DNA from: Lachnospiraceae bacterium
GTDB taxonomy: Bacteria > Bacillota > Clostridia > Lachnospirales > Lachnospiraceae
Length of the DNA: 18,835 nucleotides
Direction of reading: 5' to 3'
Assembly: GCA_014804565.1 (NCBI GenBank)
Contig: JAAUZN010000084.1
Location: forward strand, 34,790 to 53,624
The notes beneath the pieces were generated by a model that was not told the origin of the DNA, did no database searches, and was given only the letters and a program-made list of their open reading frames with translations. The translations under genes and the position numbers were made by a program. This document shows positions 1 through 7,903 of this stretch, piece after piece; position 1 is the first letter of the stretch, and the number at the start of each line of letters is the position of its first letter.

Positions 1-510
1 GAGGCGCTTCGCAGCGCCTATGAAACCTGCGGATATCAGGTGTTGTTTTTAAGCGTTCTGGAGAATCGAGGATTGGAGCAGGTAAGAGCCCTGCTTGCAG
101 GTAAGACGACTACTCTGGCAGGGCCAAGCGGTGTCGGTAAGTCCTCTCTGATCAACCGGTTATCGCCGGACACTCATATGGAGACGGGGGAGATCAGTGA
201 GAAGATCGAGAGGGGAAAACATACCACCCGTCATTCGGAAATCATCCCTCTGGGAGAGGGAACCTACATTATGGATACCCCCGGATTTACCTCCCTGGAT
301 ATCTCGGAGATCACCAAGGAGGAGCTGGGAGGTTACTATCCGGAGTTCCGGGAGTATGAGCCATACTGTAAATTCCGGGGATGCGCCCATATCAGCGAGC
401 CGTCCTGTGGTGTCAAGGAGGCCGTGGAGGAGGGAAAGATCAGCCTTGTGCGGTATGAGAATTATCAGGTGCTCTATCGGGAATTGAAGGAGGTCAGACG
501 ATACTCGTGA
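1..510 (+). CDS. rsgA: Ribosome small-subunit-dependent GTPase RsgA, 3' part only
   Basis: The reading frame is open from base 1, so the 5' end lies outside the window; 169 codons are visible. The P-loop GPSGVGKSS is followed by DTPGF (G3) and then a C-terminal cysteine/histidine cluster (CKFRGCAHISEPSC, pattern C-x4-C-x-H-x5-C). The order of G1 and G3 followed by a zinc-knuckle tail is the signature of the circularly permuted RsgA/YjeQ GTPases, which act late in maturation of the 30S subunit. Family knowledge says the missing N-terminal part carries an OB fold and the G4 motif. The gene stops at 508-510, 24 bases before the next gene on the same strand. Identification is firm. Confidence 0.95.
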   Translation, partial: EALRSAYETCGYQVLFLSVLENRGLEQVRALLAGKTTTLAGPSGVGKSSLINRLSPDTHMETGEISEKIERGKHTTRHSEIIPLGEGTYIMDTPGFTSLDISEITKEELGGYYPEFREYEPYCKFRGCAHISEPSCGVKEAVEEGKISLVRYENYQVLYRELKEVRRYS

Positions 511-534
511 GAACATGCAAAAGGGAGATAGAAT

Positions 535-1341
535 ATGTTTTATCACGCCAAAAACGGAAGTGTCCGAATCGGAAATTCCGAGATGGATTACATATCTTTT
601 GGAAATGGAAATAAAGCTCTGATCATGCTTCCGGGATTGGGAGACGGCCTGACTACAGTGAAAGGAATGGCTCTTGTTTTTTCGGTGCTGTACAGAATCT
701 ATGCGAAAGAATTTAGAGTCTATGTTTTCAGCCGGAAAAATAATCTGCAGGAAGGATATACAACAAGGGAGATGGCAAAAGACCAGGCGGAAGCCATGAC
801 AGCGCTTGGTATTTCTAAAGCAGAAGTGATAGGCATATCACAAGGCGGTATGATAGCGCAATATCTGGCGATTGACTATCCTGATCTGGTGGATAAACTC
901 ATATTGGCTGTGACAAGTTCAAAGCCCAATGAGATAACAGAAGAAGTTGTCGACGCTTGGATGGAAATGGCATCGCAGGGAAATTATAGGGATTTAATGA
1001 TAGATACGGCGGAAAAATCATATTCTGAGAGTTACTTAAAAAAATACCGCCTGCTTTATCCGCTGCTTGGAAGAATAGGAAAGCCGAAAAGTTTCAGCCG
1101 TTTTCTGATACAGGCGGCGTCCTGTATTATGCATGATGCGTATGACGAATTAGATAAAATAATATGCCCCACTTTAGTGATAGGCGGGGAGTGCGATAAA
1201 GTTGTAGGAACAGAATCTGCTTCTGTGACAGCTGATAAAATCAAGGGGAGTGAATTGTTTATTTATAAAGGGCTTGGGCATGCGGCGTATGAAGAAGCAA
1301 AAGATTTTCATGAACGAATTTTGAATTTTTTACTTTTTTGA
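535..1341 (+). CDS. Alpha/beta hydrolase
   Basis: A 268-residue alpha/beta-hydrolase fold protein. The nucleophile elbow GISQGG places the catalytic serine at Ser102. The acid is probably Asp221 (GGECDKVVG) and the histidine His249 (GLGHAAYEE), giving the usual Ser-Asp-His order. The oxyanion-loop region MLPGLGDG is near residue 31. There is no signal peptide or membrane segment, so it should be cytoplasmic. GGGAG at 523-527 sits 7 bases before the ATG. The substrate cannot be told from sequence; esterase, lactonase or C-C hydrolase activities all occur in this fold. It follows rsgA closely and may be co-transcribed, but is visibly more AT-rich than rsgA, which suggests a different history. 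Confidence 0.85.
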   Translation: MFYHAKNGSVRIGNSEMDYISFGNGNKALIMLPGLGDGLTTVKGMALVFSVLYRIYAKEFRVYVFSRKNNLQEGYTTREMAKDQAEAMTALGISKAEVIGISQGGMIAQYLAIDYPDLVDKLILAVTSSKPNEITEEVVDAWMEMASQGNYRDLMIDTAEKSYSESYLKKYRLLYPLLGRIGKPKSFSRFLIQAASCIMHDAYDELDKIICPTLVIGGECDKVVGTESASVTADKIKGSELFIYKGLGHAAYEEAKDFHERILNFLLF

Positions 1342-1432
1342 GACAGGTGGTTTTGCAGAGGGGGATTCCGTTTGAAATGAAGAGAGATTTTGGTGTATGA
1401 GTTGGAATATCGTATATCCTGCTATTGTGAAT

Positions 1433-1463
1433 CGGCACTGGCAGACAAATTCCGCCAGTGCCG
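1433..1463. terminator. Hairpin between convergent genes, possible terminator
   Basis: A perfect 10-bp inverted repeat, CGGCACTGGC at 1433-1442 and GCCAGTGCCG at 1454-1463, with an 11-base loop. It lies between the hydrolase (plus) and the flavin reductase (minus), where a shared terminator is expected. The U-tract is imperfect on the plus side (a T-rich stretch only reaches a run of five at 1481) and absent on the minus side, so efficient intrinsic termination is uncertain. Confidence 0.55.
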
Positions 1464-1476
1464 GCTGCATTTAATA

Positions 1477-2043
1477 TTACTTTTTGAGTTTAAACCCGTC
1501 TTTGAACGCTTCGCCTACTCTTTCTGCCACCTTATAGTAGCCATGCGTATAAGGGTCAAATGCGATCGCATTTACTAAGGACATATCAATTTTCCCGTCA
1601 ACCATAACGCTCTCGTCTGCGGTAACGTTTACTACTTTACCAATAACACCGCAGCCGTATTTTTCGTTTTGATATTCGATGAATTCACACTCTAAGCAGA
1701 GCGGAAACTCGTTGATAACCGGTGCATTCACCATTTCGGCTTTGCTTGCGGTAAGTCCGCTGTTTTCAAACTTATCTGAAACATTGTTCCCTGATACGAC
1801 ACCAAAATAGTCTGCTTCCGTCACGTGGGCAGCATCGGCAATGCTTACCGTAAACGCACCGGTTGCCTTGATATTTTTTACTGTTTTGTGTGTTTCTGTC
1901 AGATTGAGAGCGACATTGCCTCTCTCCTGCATAGTACCCCACGCTGCATTCATAACATTAACGCTGCCATCTTCATTGTAAGTCGCTACCATTAAAACCG
2001 GCATCGGGAAGATACCTTCTGTTATGTCGAGTTTCTTTCTCAT
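1477..2043 (-). CDS. Flavin reductase family protein (flavoredoxin-like)
   Basis: A 188-residue protein of the flavin reductase-like FMN-binding split-barrel family. The N-terminal part, with PMPVLMVATYNEDGSVNVMNAAW followed by a substrate-loop style stretch (residues about 10-45), is typical of flavoredoxin-type members that bind FMN and pass electrons between NAD(P)H, flavin and a partner. The start at 2043 is chosen because AGGGAGG-like sequence (GGAGGG on the minus strand) lies about 6 bases upstream. A longer frame to 2118 would run into the end of the permease gene and has no such site. It is the third gene of the minus-strand operon, 23 bases after the permease. Its role with a sugar-acid kinase and permease is not obvious; it may be a passenger or may supply reduced flavin. 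Confidence 0.88.
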   Translation of the reverse strand: MRKKLDITEGIFPMPVLMVATYNEDGSVNVMNAAWGTMQERGNVALNLTETHKTVKNIKATGAFTVSIADAAHVTEADYFGVVSGNNVSDKFENSGLTASKAEMVNAPVINEFPLCLECEFIEYQNEKYGCGVIGKVVNVTADESVMVDGKIDMSLVNAIAFDPYTHGYYKVAERVGEAFKDGFKLKK

Positions 2044-2066
2044 AGTGATTCCCTCCATTTCTTGTA

Positions 2067-3326
2067 TTAAATAAGATAGATGATAACAGAGACGATGGTG
2101 CTTGTCAAACCTACGCATGCCTCATAGGGGATGATGGCAAGTCTCTCTTTAATGGTCATATTGACGGAACCGCCCGTCGCGTGGAAGAATGAGCCGTGCG
2201 GCAGCGAATCAATTACAGTGGCGCCGGCATGGATCATGGCTGCTGCGGAAACCGCAGATACCCCTTTCTCAAGCAGTACGCCGGAAAATGTCTGTGAGGC
2301 TACGGTAGCGCCGGCTGTTGTGGAGGCCGTAGCGCCTGCCATCAGGATGCCGGATAAGGGTGCAAGGATAAATGCAGGCATATTGAGCACTTCAAGGATG
2401 TTAATTACATCTACCTGCAGGGCGGAAGCCTTAATAATTCCTGCCAAAGTGCCGGTCCCGATCAGGAGTATGGAGACACCGATCACTTTGCTCAAACCAA
2501 ATTCCGCATAAGAAATTGTATTTTTTATATTTCGGGTTGCAAACGAGCAGACAATACCACCGAGAGGCAGCGCGATCAAAGGATCGACACTGATTCCAAA
2601 CAAAGGCCGCAGCGCAAGCAGGCACACGACGACAACCGGTCCTGCGATAGCGGCGAGGAACGAAGGCAGATTGCTGTTTTCGCGCTTTTCCAGATCCGCA
2701 TCCGAAATCATGGTTTTTCCCGTCTTTTTCGTGAGGATCGTCGCAAGTACAATGGTTGCCACCAACGCGAACAGTGCAGGAACCACGTTTTTGATCATAA
2801 GTGCAGTAAGGTCAACCCCGAATGCCTCCGATGCGGCGATCGTGTTTGGGTTGGGCGAGATGATGTTGCCGGCCTTGCCGCCACCGATCATGGCAAGGAG
2901 GACACTTGCCTTGTTAAAACCGGCTTTCTTGCCGATGGCAAGCGCGATGGGCGCCACAGTGATGACTGAAATATCAACGAATACACCTACCGCGCAGATG
3001 ATCATTGTCGCGATTGCGATTGCGGCAACCGCTCGTTTCTCTCCGAGCTTCTGCACGATGATGTCAGCTATCTTTTCTGCAGAACCGGTTTTGATCAGCA
3101 TACCGGCGAGTATCCCGGAAGTGAGGATTCTGAGGACAGAGGACATCATTCCCTGTGCCCCTGTGACCATTGTGTTGACGGTTGTAGTAAGTCCGCCGCC
3201 GCCGATGATACCGCCGATCAGAGCGCCGGCAATCAGGCTGTAAGCGGGATGAATCTTTTTAATAATCATAAAAATGGCAATTGCCAAACCGATTATGGCG
3301 CCAAGTGTAGTAAAATCATAAGTCAT
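2067..3326 (-). CDS. GntP-family sugar-acid permease
   Basis: A 419-residue, highly hydrophobic polytopic membrane protein. The pattern of long apolar helices, the glycine-rich segments (GALIGGIIGGGGL near residue 35) and the conserved GGGKAGNIISPNPNTIA block (about residues 148-162) match the GntP/gluconate:H+ symporter family. Members import gluconate, glycerate and related hydroxy acids. The immediate upstream gene is glycerate 2-kinase, so glycerate or a sugar acid that is broken down to glycerate is the most reasonable substrate (inference). The start has a G-rich ribosome binding site (AGGGGG) about 10 bases upstream. The gene lies 67 bases after the kinase stop. Confidence 0.92.
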   Translation of the reverse strand: MTYDFTTLGAIIGLAIAIFMIIKKIHPAYSLIAGALIGGIIGGGGLTTTVNTMVTGAQGMMSSVLRILTSGILAGMLIKTGSAEKIADIIVQKLGEKRAVAAIAIATMIICAVGVFVDISVITVAPIALAIGKKAGFNKASVLLAMIGGGKAGNIISPNPNTIAASEAFGVDLTALMIKNVVPALFALVATIVLATILTKKTGKTMISDADLEKRENSNLPSFLAAIAGPVVVVCLLALRPLFGISVDPLIALPLGGIVCSFATRNIKNTISYAEFGLSKVIGVSILLIGTGTLAGIIKASALQVDVINILEVLNMPAFILAPLSGILMAGATASTTAGATVASQTFSGVLLEKGVSAVSAAAMIHAGATVIDSLPHGSFFHATGGSVNMTIKERLAIIPYEACVGLTSTIVSVIIYLI

Positions 3327-3393
3327 TTCTCTGTTTCCCCCTGTTTGTATGTTTTATAAATTACGAAATAGCATTGGCTGTTTCAGGATTGAT

Positions 3394-4536
3394 TCAGTTG
3401 GAGAAGGTATGGACCAACCGGAAAGCCTGCTCTACCGTGTCGCTCATGTTGGCAGCGGCATTTTCAGCTTTCATTGCCTCATCTAATGTTACGACTCCGC
3501 GCAGAATAGGGAAAAATGCATCGATTCCGGATTCGTTGCACGCAGTGGCATCCTTGGTCACGCACCCGGCGAAAGCGATGACAGGTTTTCCGTATTCCTT
3601 TGCGATCCTTGCGACTCCGATCGGCGCTTTGCCCATTACAGTCTGCCCGTCAAGCCGCCCTTCCCCGGTGATAACGATATCAGAATCCTTTATGTATGTT
3701 GACAGACGGGTTTCGTCGAGGACAATCTTGATGCCGGATTCGAGAACCGCATTGGTAAAGGTGAGAAATGCGAAGCCTAAACCTCCGGCAGCGCCTGTGC
3801 CAGCCTGCTTCATGTTGGCCTTCGGATATTTTTCTTTAGCCAATGCCGCGTAATATGCCAGCCATTTGTCCATCTGCATGATCATGGTCGGATCTGCACC
3901 TTTTTGCGGGCCGTACACCGCACTGCAGCCCTGTTCCCCGCATAAGGTGTTTGTCACGTCACAGGCAATTTTGAAGGAGCATTCTGCCAATTCCGGAATC
4001 ACGTGTTCGTCTGTGATCTGTTCAAGTACAGATAAGCCCCTGGCCCCGAAGGGGACTTGGTTTCCTTCTTTGGTGAGCATTCCGTATCCAAGCGCCTGAA
4101 GCATACCGATTCCGCCGTCATTGGTTGCACTGCCGCCGATTCCCACAATGAATCTTCTGCATCCGCGGTTGATCGCATCCACAATCATTTCTCCCACGCC
4201 ATAGGTGGTCGTGTTCATCGGGTTACGCTCGGCCTCCGATACAAGCGTGATTCCGGCCGCCGCTGACATTTCGATAATCGCCGTCTTGGTGTCCTGAATG
4301 ATTCCGTAACTGCATGAGACCGGTTTCCCCAGAGGGCCCGTTGCCTCCATGGTGATCCATTCCCCACCCATGCCTGTAGTCAGTGCATATGCGGTTCCCT
4401 CGCCACCATCAGCCAAAGGGCGGACATTGACCTCGGCCTGCGGATATACACGGCATATACCGGATTTGATTGCCTCACCGGCTTCCATGGAAGATAGGCT
4501 TCCTTTTAAAGAATCAATCGCAACTGTCACTTTCAT
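3394..4536 (-). CDS. glxK: Glycerate 2-kinase (GlxK/GarK family)
   Basis: A 380-residue protein, the usual length for bacterial glycerate 2-kinases of the GarK/GlxK type. It begins KVTVAIDSLKGSLSSMEAGE, and carries the family blocks RPLADGGEGT (near residue 40) and GIGGSATNDGGIGMLQALG (near 132-150), with VITGEGRLDGQT further on. The family phosphorylates D-glycerate to 2-phosphoglycerate with ATP, feeding lower glycolysis. A near-perfect ribosome binding site (AAAGGAGGT on the minus strand, 4545-4553) precedes the ATG. It is the first gene of a three-gene minus-strand operon and diverges from a CdaR-type regulator, an arrangement known for sugar-acid and glycerate use. Confidence 0.95.
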   Translation of the reverse strand: MKVTVAIDSLKGSLSSMEAGEAIKSGICRVYPQAEVNVRPLADGGEGTAYALTTGMGGEWITMEATGPLGKPVSCSYGIIQDTKTAIIEMSAAAGITLVSEAERNPMNTTTYGVGEMIVDAINRGCRRFIVGIGGSATNDGGIGMLQALGYGMLTKEGNQVPFGARGLSVLEQITDEHVIPELAECSFKIACDVTNTLCGEQGCSAVYGPQKGADPTMIMQMDKWLAYYAALAKEKYPKANMKQAGTGAAGGLGFAFLTFTNAVLESGIKIVLDETRLSTYIKDSDIVITGEGRLDGQTVMGKAPIGVARIAKEYGKPVIAFAGCVTKDATACNESGIDAFFPILRGVVTLDEAMKAENAAANMSDTVEQAFRLVHTFSN

Positions 4537-4758
4537 ATGATGGTACCTCCTTTGTTTGGCTGTTTCTGTATTTTATGTAATTATAGTAGCATGAATAGAA
4601 AGCATATGATATATTATGTATAATAAATAACTAAATATAAAAATGAAAAAAATTAGTATATATAACATGTTAATGGAAAATAATGTAATATTAGAATTTA
4701 ACACGACAAATTTGTGATAAAAATCGAATTGGTTATGCAGGGATATGGGGGTGTTACT
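4537..4758. promoter_or_regulatory. Divergent control region between glxK and the CdaR-type gene
   Basis: This 222-base, very AT-rich region must hold promoters for both directions. On the minus strand a perfect -10 hexamer TATAAT lies at 4580-4585, but no good -35 is seen at 16-18 bases, as expected for a promoter that needs an activator. A perfect 10-bp palindrome ACAAATTTGT lies at 4706-4715, and TTAACA at 4698-4703 could be a -35 for the plus strand, though no convincing -10 follows. That the CdaR-type protein binds here is inference from gene order. Confidence 0.5.
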
Positions 4759-5847
4759 ATGATTCTGAATATCAGCCAAAAAACAGCACAGCAGATTGTT
4801 GAGTCAGTCAGGGATGTGTGTGGACAGCATATCAATTACATTGACATGAATGGTAACATTTATGCCAGCACGGACAAGAATCGGATTGGAAAGTTTCATG
4901 AAATTGGTAAACAGGTTGCATTGACAGGAGAGACAATCGAAGTGGAGGATGACGACACTTTTTTTGGGACACATGCCGGAGTGAATATACCGATCATCTA
5001 TAACGGTGAACTGATTGCGGTGATCGGCATCAGCGGAATACCGGATGAAGTCAGGAAATATGCTTATCTCGCGCACAAAATTACAATATTGCTGCTCAGA
5101 GAGCAGGAATTTGATTATCAGAATAACAGTCAGAAAAATCAGATGAACTATATCATCAGGACCTTGATAGATGAGGATAGAGCGAAAAACAGGCATGTGA
5201 TAGAATATATGAAAGAGAAGGACATCGATGAAGCAGCGCTGTATCAGCTTGTGCTGGTGAAATTGGATCATCGATACCATCCTAACAATTTGAATATGAT
5301 AGAAAATATGATACTCCGCGCATTTCAGTTCATGCGTTCAAAACTGTATACATTCAGCTATCCAAATGAGTATATCCTGATCATAGAACAACAGGAACTT
5401 ATGAAATGTTCTTATATATTGGAAAAGATTGCGGAGGAAAATGAGAAAATACTGCGGGTTGCCGTCGGGGCGGTTCATGGGCTGTACGAACAGTATCAGT
5501 CCTATGATGAGGCCAGAGTGGCAATAGAGTCACGGCAAAGAGGCTGCGTAGCGTATTATTCTGCACTTGGACTGGAAATGGTTTGCGCCAATGTGGATGA
5601 TGAGATCAAAGAACTTTATATCAATAAGTTTTTGGGAAATTTGTCTGAGAAAGATATTCATTTATTGAGAATTTACTATAAAGAAGAGATGTCCCTGGCC
5701 CGGACGTGTGAGAGGCTATACATGCATAAAAATACGATACAGTATCAACTCGACAGGATCTATAAGAAGTGCGGTTTTAATCCGCGCAGCTTTAAGGATG
5801 CCTGCGGGTTGTATATTGCTTTGGTTATGTCGGAGGAAAGAAACTGA
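4759..5847 (+). CDS. cdaR: CdaR-type sugar-acid-responsive transcriptional regulator
   Basis: A 362-residue protein. The N-terminal 125 residues (ISQKTAQQIVESV..., then NYIDMNGNIYAS, RIGKFHEIG, THAGVNIPI, AVIGISG) match the putative sugar diacid recognition domain of CdaR. The last 50 residues (LARTCERLYMHKNTIQYQLDRI) form the PucR-type helix-turn-helix. E. coli CdaR activates glucarate, galactarate and glycerate genes. The start at 4759 is chosen because a GGGGG site at 4747-4751 is 7 bases upstream and the protein then begins as CdaR does; a frame from 4714 adds 15 unrelated residues. It is divergent from the kinase-permease operon, its likely target. The stop overlaps the next start by one base (TGATG), so translation of the next gene is probably coupled. 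Confidence 0.9.
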   Translation: MILNISQKTAQQIVESVRDVCGQHINYIDMNGNIYASTDKNRIGKFHEIGKQVALTGETIEVEDDDTFFGTHAGVNIPIIYNGELIAVIGISGIPDEVRKYAYLAHKITILLLREQEFDYQNNSQKNQMNYIIRTLIDEDRAKNRHVIEYMKEKDIDEAALYQLVLVKLDHRYHPNNLNMIENMILRAFQFMRSKLYTFSYPNEYILIIEQQELMKCSYILEKIAEENEKILRVAVGAVHGLYEQYQSYDEARVAIESRQRGCVAYYSALGLEMVCANVDDEIKELYINKFLGNLSEKDIHLLRIYYKEEMSLARTCERLYMHKNTIQYQLDRIYKKCGFNPRSFKDACGLYIALVMSEERN

Positions 5848-6734
5848 TGGAATATTATTCGCTGAATAAATATTTAAAGGATACTTTTGGAGAAAAGGTA
5901 TATAAGATCGCGTTAAACGGCGGTTTTACCTGTCCGAACAGGGACGGCACACTGGATACGAGAGGGTGCATCTTCTGTTCCGGGGCAGGTTCCGGGGAGT
6001 TTGCCGGAGAGATGGAAGATTCTATTACCGTTCAGATTGAAAAAGGAAAAGAACGGTTAAGAGAAAAAATAAAAAACGGGAAATATATTGCCTATTTTCA
6101 GGCGTTTACCAATACCTATGCCCCGGTGCAGAGACTTAAAAAGCTCTATGAAGAAGCGATATCCCATCCGGATATCGTAGTCCTGTCCATAGCCACAAGA
6201 CCGGACTGCCTTTCCGAGGAGGTCATGCAGCTTTTACGGGAGATGAATGATCGAAAGCCGGTGTGGGTGGAACTGGGGCTGCAGACGATTCATGAGAAAA
6301 CGGCTGCGTATATTCGGAGAGGGTACTCGCTGCCTGTTTATGACGAGGCGGTAAAGAAATTGAAAAAAGCAGGGATACAGGTGATTGTCCATGTGATCCT
6401 CGGGCTTCCAGGAGAGACGATGGAAGATATGAAAGCAACCGTGTCTTATGTCGGAAAAAGCGGCGCGGACGGGATAAAACTGCAGCTTCTGCATATTTTA
6501 AAGGGAACGGATTTAGAGAAGGAATACAGAGAAGGAAAGTGCAGGGTGATGGAACTGGAGGAATATGCCGCCCTGACAGCAGACTGTATAGCGCTCCTGC
6601 CGGAGGAAATGGTCATTCACCGCTTGACCGGGGACGGAGATAAAAAGACGCTGATCGCGCCCGAGTGGAGTAAGGACAAAAAAAGGGTACTGAACGCACT
6701 GCATAAAGCGATCAGGGAAAAGGAGAGGGAATGA
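5847..6734 (+). CDS. TIGR01212-family (YhcC-like) radical SAM protein
   Basis: A 295-residue protein. Cys29, Cys41 and Cys44 (FTCPNRDG, then RGCIFCS; C-x11-C-x2-C) provide the [4Fe-4S] ligands in the spacing characteristic of the YhcC/TIGR01212 group rather than the standard C-x3-C-x2-C. Further family blocks include AYFQAFTNTYAP (near 87-98), LSIATRPDCL, WVELGLQTIH and VHVILGLPGE. The molecular function of this radical SAM group is poorly known. It overlaps the regulator by 1 base and the following Dus gene by 4 bases (ATGA), so all three are likely one transcript. Confidence 0.92.
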   Translation: MEYYSLNKYLKDTFGEKVYKIALNGGFTCPNRDGTLDTRGCIFCSGAGSGEFAGEMEDSITVQIEKGKERLREKIKNGKYIAYFQAFTNTYAPVQRLKKLYEEAISHPDIVVLSIATRPDCLSEEVMQLLREMNDRKPVWVELGLQTIHEKTAAYIRRGYSLPVYDEAVKKLKKAGIQVIVHVILGLPGETMEDMKATVSYVGKSGADGIKLQLLHILKGTDLEKEYREGKCRVMELEEYAALTADCIALLPEEMVIHRLTGDGDKKTLIAPEWSKDKKRVLNALHKAIREKERE

Positions 6735-7690
6735 TGCAGTTTTATCTGGCCCCAATGGAAGAAGTGACAGGGTATGTATATCGGAATGTGTATCATGCGC
6801 TGTTTGACGATGTGGATAAATATTTTACGCCGTTTATTACACCGACTCAGAAAAAGAAATTAAAAACCAGAGATCAAAAGGAAGTATCACCGGAGAATAA
6901 CCGGGGAATCCATGTGGTGCCTCAGATTTTGACCAATCATGCGGAGCAGTTTGTTGATACCTGTAATATGCTGATGGAGTTTGGGTATGATGAAGTGAAT
7001 CTGAATCTGGGATGCCCATCTGCGACGGTTGTAAAAAAGGCAAAGGGAAGCGGATTCCTGAATGACACGGAAAGGTTGGATCAATTTTTTGAAGAGGTAT
7101 TTCAGAAACTGGATCAGGAACAGAGTCCGCTGAAAATATCTGTCAAAACAAGGATAGGACTGGAATTTGCGGAGGAGTTTGAGGATATTTTGAAAATATA
7201 TAACCGGTATCCTCTGAGTGAGGTCATCATACATCCAAGACTGCAGAAGGATTTCTATAATCGTACTCCGGATCTTGACACATTTTCGGACGCGCTTGAC
7301 AGAAGCATTCATCCGGTCTGCTATAATGGAGATATTTTTACAAAGAAACAGTATGAGGCTTTTGTAAAAAGATTTCCGACGGTGGAAAGAGTAATGCTGG
7401 GACGCGGCATTGTGGCGAATCCGGGACTGGTTGGGGAGATTAGGATCGGGGAGAAGATTTCCGGAGAAGAACTAGAGCGATATCACGATATGTTGTATGC
7501 GGCTTACGGGGAGGCTCTTGGCAGTGACAAGGATACGCTTTTTAAAATGAAAGAGGTCTGGTTTTATCTTGGAAACAGTTTTTCGGATGCGGACAGATAT
7601 TTAAAAAAGATACGGAAAGCGGGCGGGTCGGAAGAATATCTTTCGGCGGTCAAAGGGGTGTTTGAGTGTGATGTACAGCCTTATAAATGA
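6731..7690 (+). CDS. tRNA-dihydrouridine synthase family protein
   Basis: A 319-residue Dus-family flavoenzyme that should reduce specific uridines in tRNA to dihydrouridine with FMN and NADPH. LAPMEEVTGYVYR at the N terminus, NLNLGCPS with the catalytic cysteine at Cys95, KTRIG, HPRLQKDFYN and MLGRGIVANPGL follow in the order seen in the family. The sequence differs from classical DusB (which begins with an extended N-terminal strand and MAGVTD), so no subfamily letter is assigned. AGGAG at 6721-6725 serves either of two adjacent ATGs (6731 or 6734); the first gives a 4-base overlap with the previous gene. A terminator follows directly. Confidence 0.93.
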   Translation: MMQFYLAPMEEVTGYVYRNVYHALFDDVDKYFTPFITPTQKKKLKTRDQKEVSPENNRGIHVVPQILTNHAEQFVDTCNMLMEFGYDEVNLNLGCPSATVVKKAKGSGFLNDTERLDQFFEEVFQKLDQEQSPLKISVKTRIGLEFAEEFEDILKIYNRYPLSEVIIHPRLQKDFYNRTPDLDTFSDALDRSIHPVCYNGDIFTKKQYEAFVKRFPTVERVMLGRGIVANPGLVGEIRIGEKISGEELERYHDMLYAAYGEALGSDKDTLFKMKEVWFYLGNSFSDADRYLKKIRKAGGSEEYLSAVKGVFECDVQPYK

Positions 7691-7704
7691 GCGAGTTAAC
7701 AGAT

Positions 7705-7735
7705 GGCAGGGACTGCTTTAGTCTCTGTCTTTTTT
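7705..7735 (+). terminator. Rho-independent terminator after the dus gene
   Basis: GGCAGGGACT (7705-7714) pairs with AGTCTCTGTC (7720-7729), 10 bp with two G-U pairs and a 5-base loop, followed by a run of six T (7730-7735). It lies 14 bases after the dus stop codon and closes the regulator-radical SAM-dus unit. Confidence 0.88.
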
Positions 7736-7778
7736 ATAATATGTTGAAATAATTTGACTAACTATTTATATCAAAGGA

Positions 7779-7820
7779 AATTCATTTTTATCTTTATTGG
7801 AAAAATGATAAAAATGAATT
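7779..7820. repeat. 14-bp perfect inverted repeat touching the fic -35 box
   Basis: AATTCATTTTTATC at 7779-7792 is exactly repeated in reverse complement at 7807-7820 (GATAAAAATGAATT), with 14 bases between. The right arm ends inside the TTGACA box of the fic promoter. This position suits an operator for a dimeric regulator; it has no trailing T-run and lies upstream of the predicted transcript start, so a terminator role is unlikely. The regulator is not known; the winged-helix end of the Fic protein is one candidate. Confidence 0.6.
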
Positions 7821-7847
7821 GACATTAAATGAGGAAAGTAATATATT
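7819..7847 (+). promoter_or_regulatory. Sigma-A-type promoter for fic
   Basis: A consensus -35 TTGACA (7819-7824), a 17-base spacer and -10 TATATT (7842-7847, 5 of 6 matches). Transcription would start near 7854, leaving a leader of about 50 bases before the fic ATG. This is the best-matching promoter in the window. Confidence 0.8.
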
Positions 7848-7903
7848 TTAATTACATCATAAATGTATAAATGAACAAATTAAATTGTAAATGAGGCAAT
7901 TGA

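Noticed and set aside
1390..1578. 62-codon plus-strand frame between the convergent genes
   Set aside because: It overlaps the end of the flavin reductase on the other strand and spans the hairpin at 1433-1463; no ribosome binding site or similarity.
2671..3243. 190-codon open frame on the plus strand within the permease gene
   Set aside because: It is the complement of a clear GntP coding sequence, with low-complexity Ala/Ile/Pro content and no ribosome binding site of note.
3374..3853. 159-codon plus-strand frame opposite glycerate kinase
   Set aside because: Antisense to a firmly identified gene; no similarity to any family is recognised.
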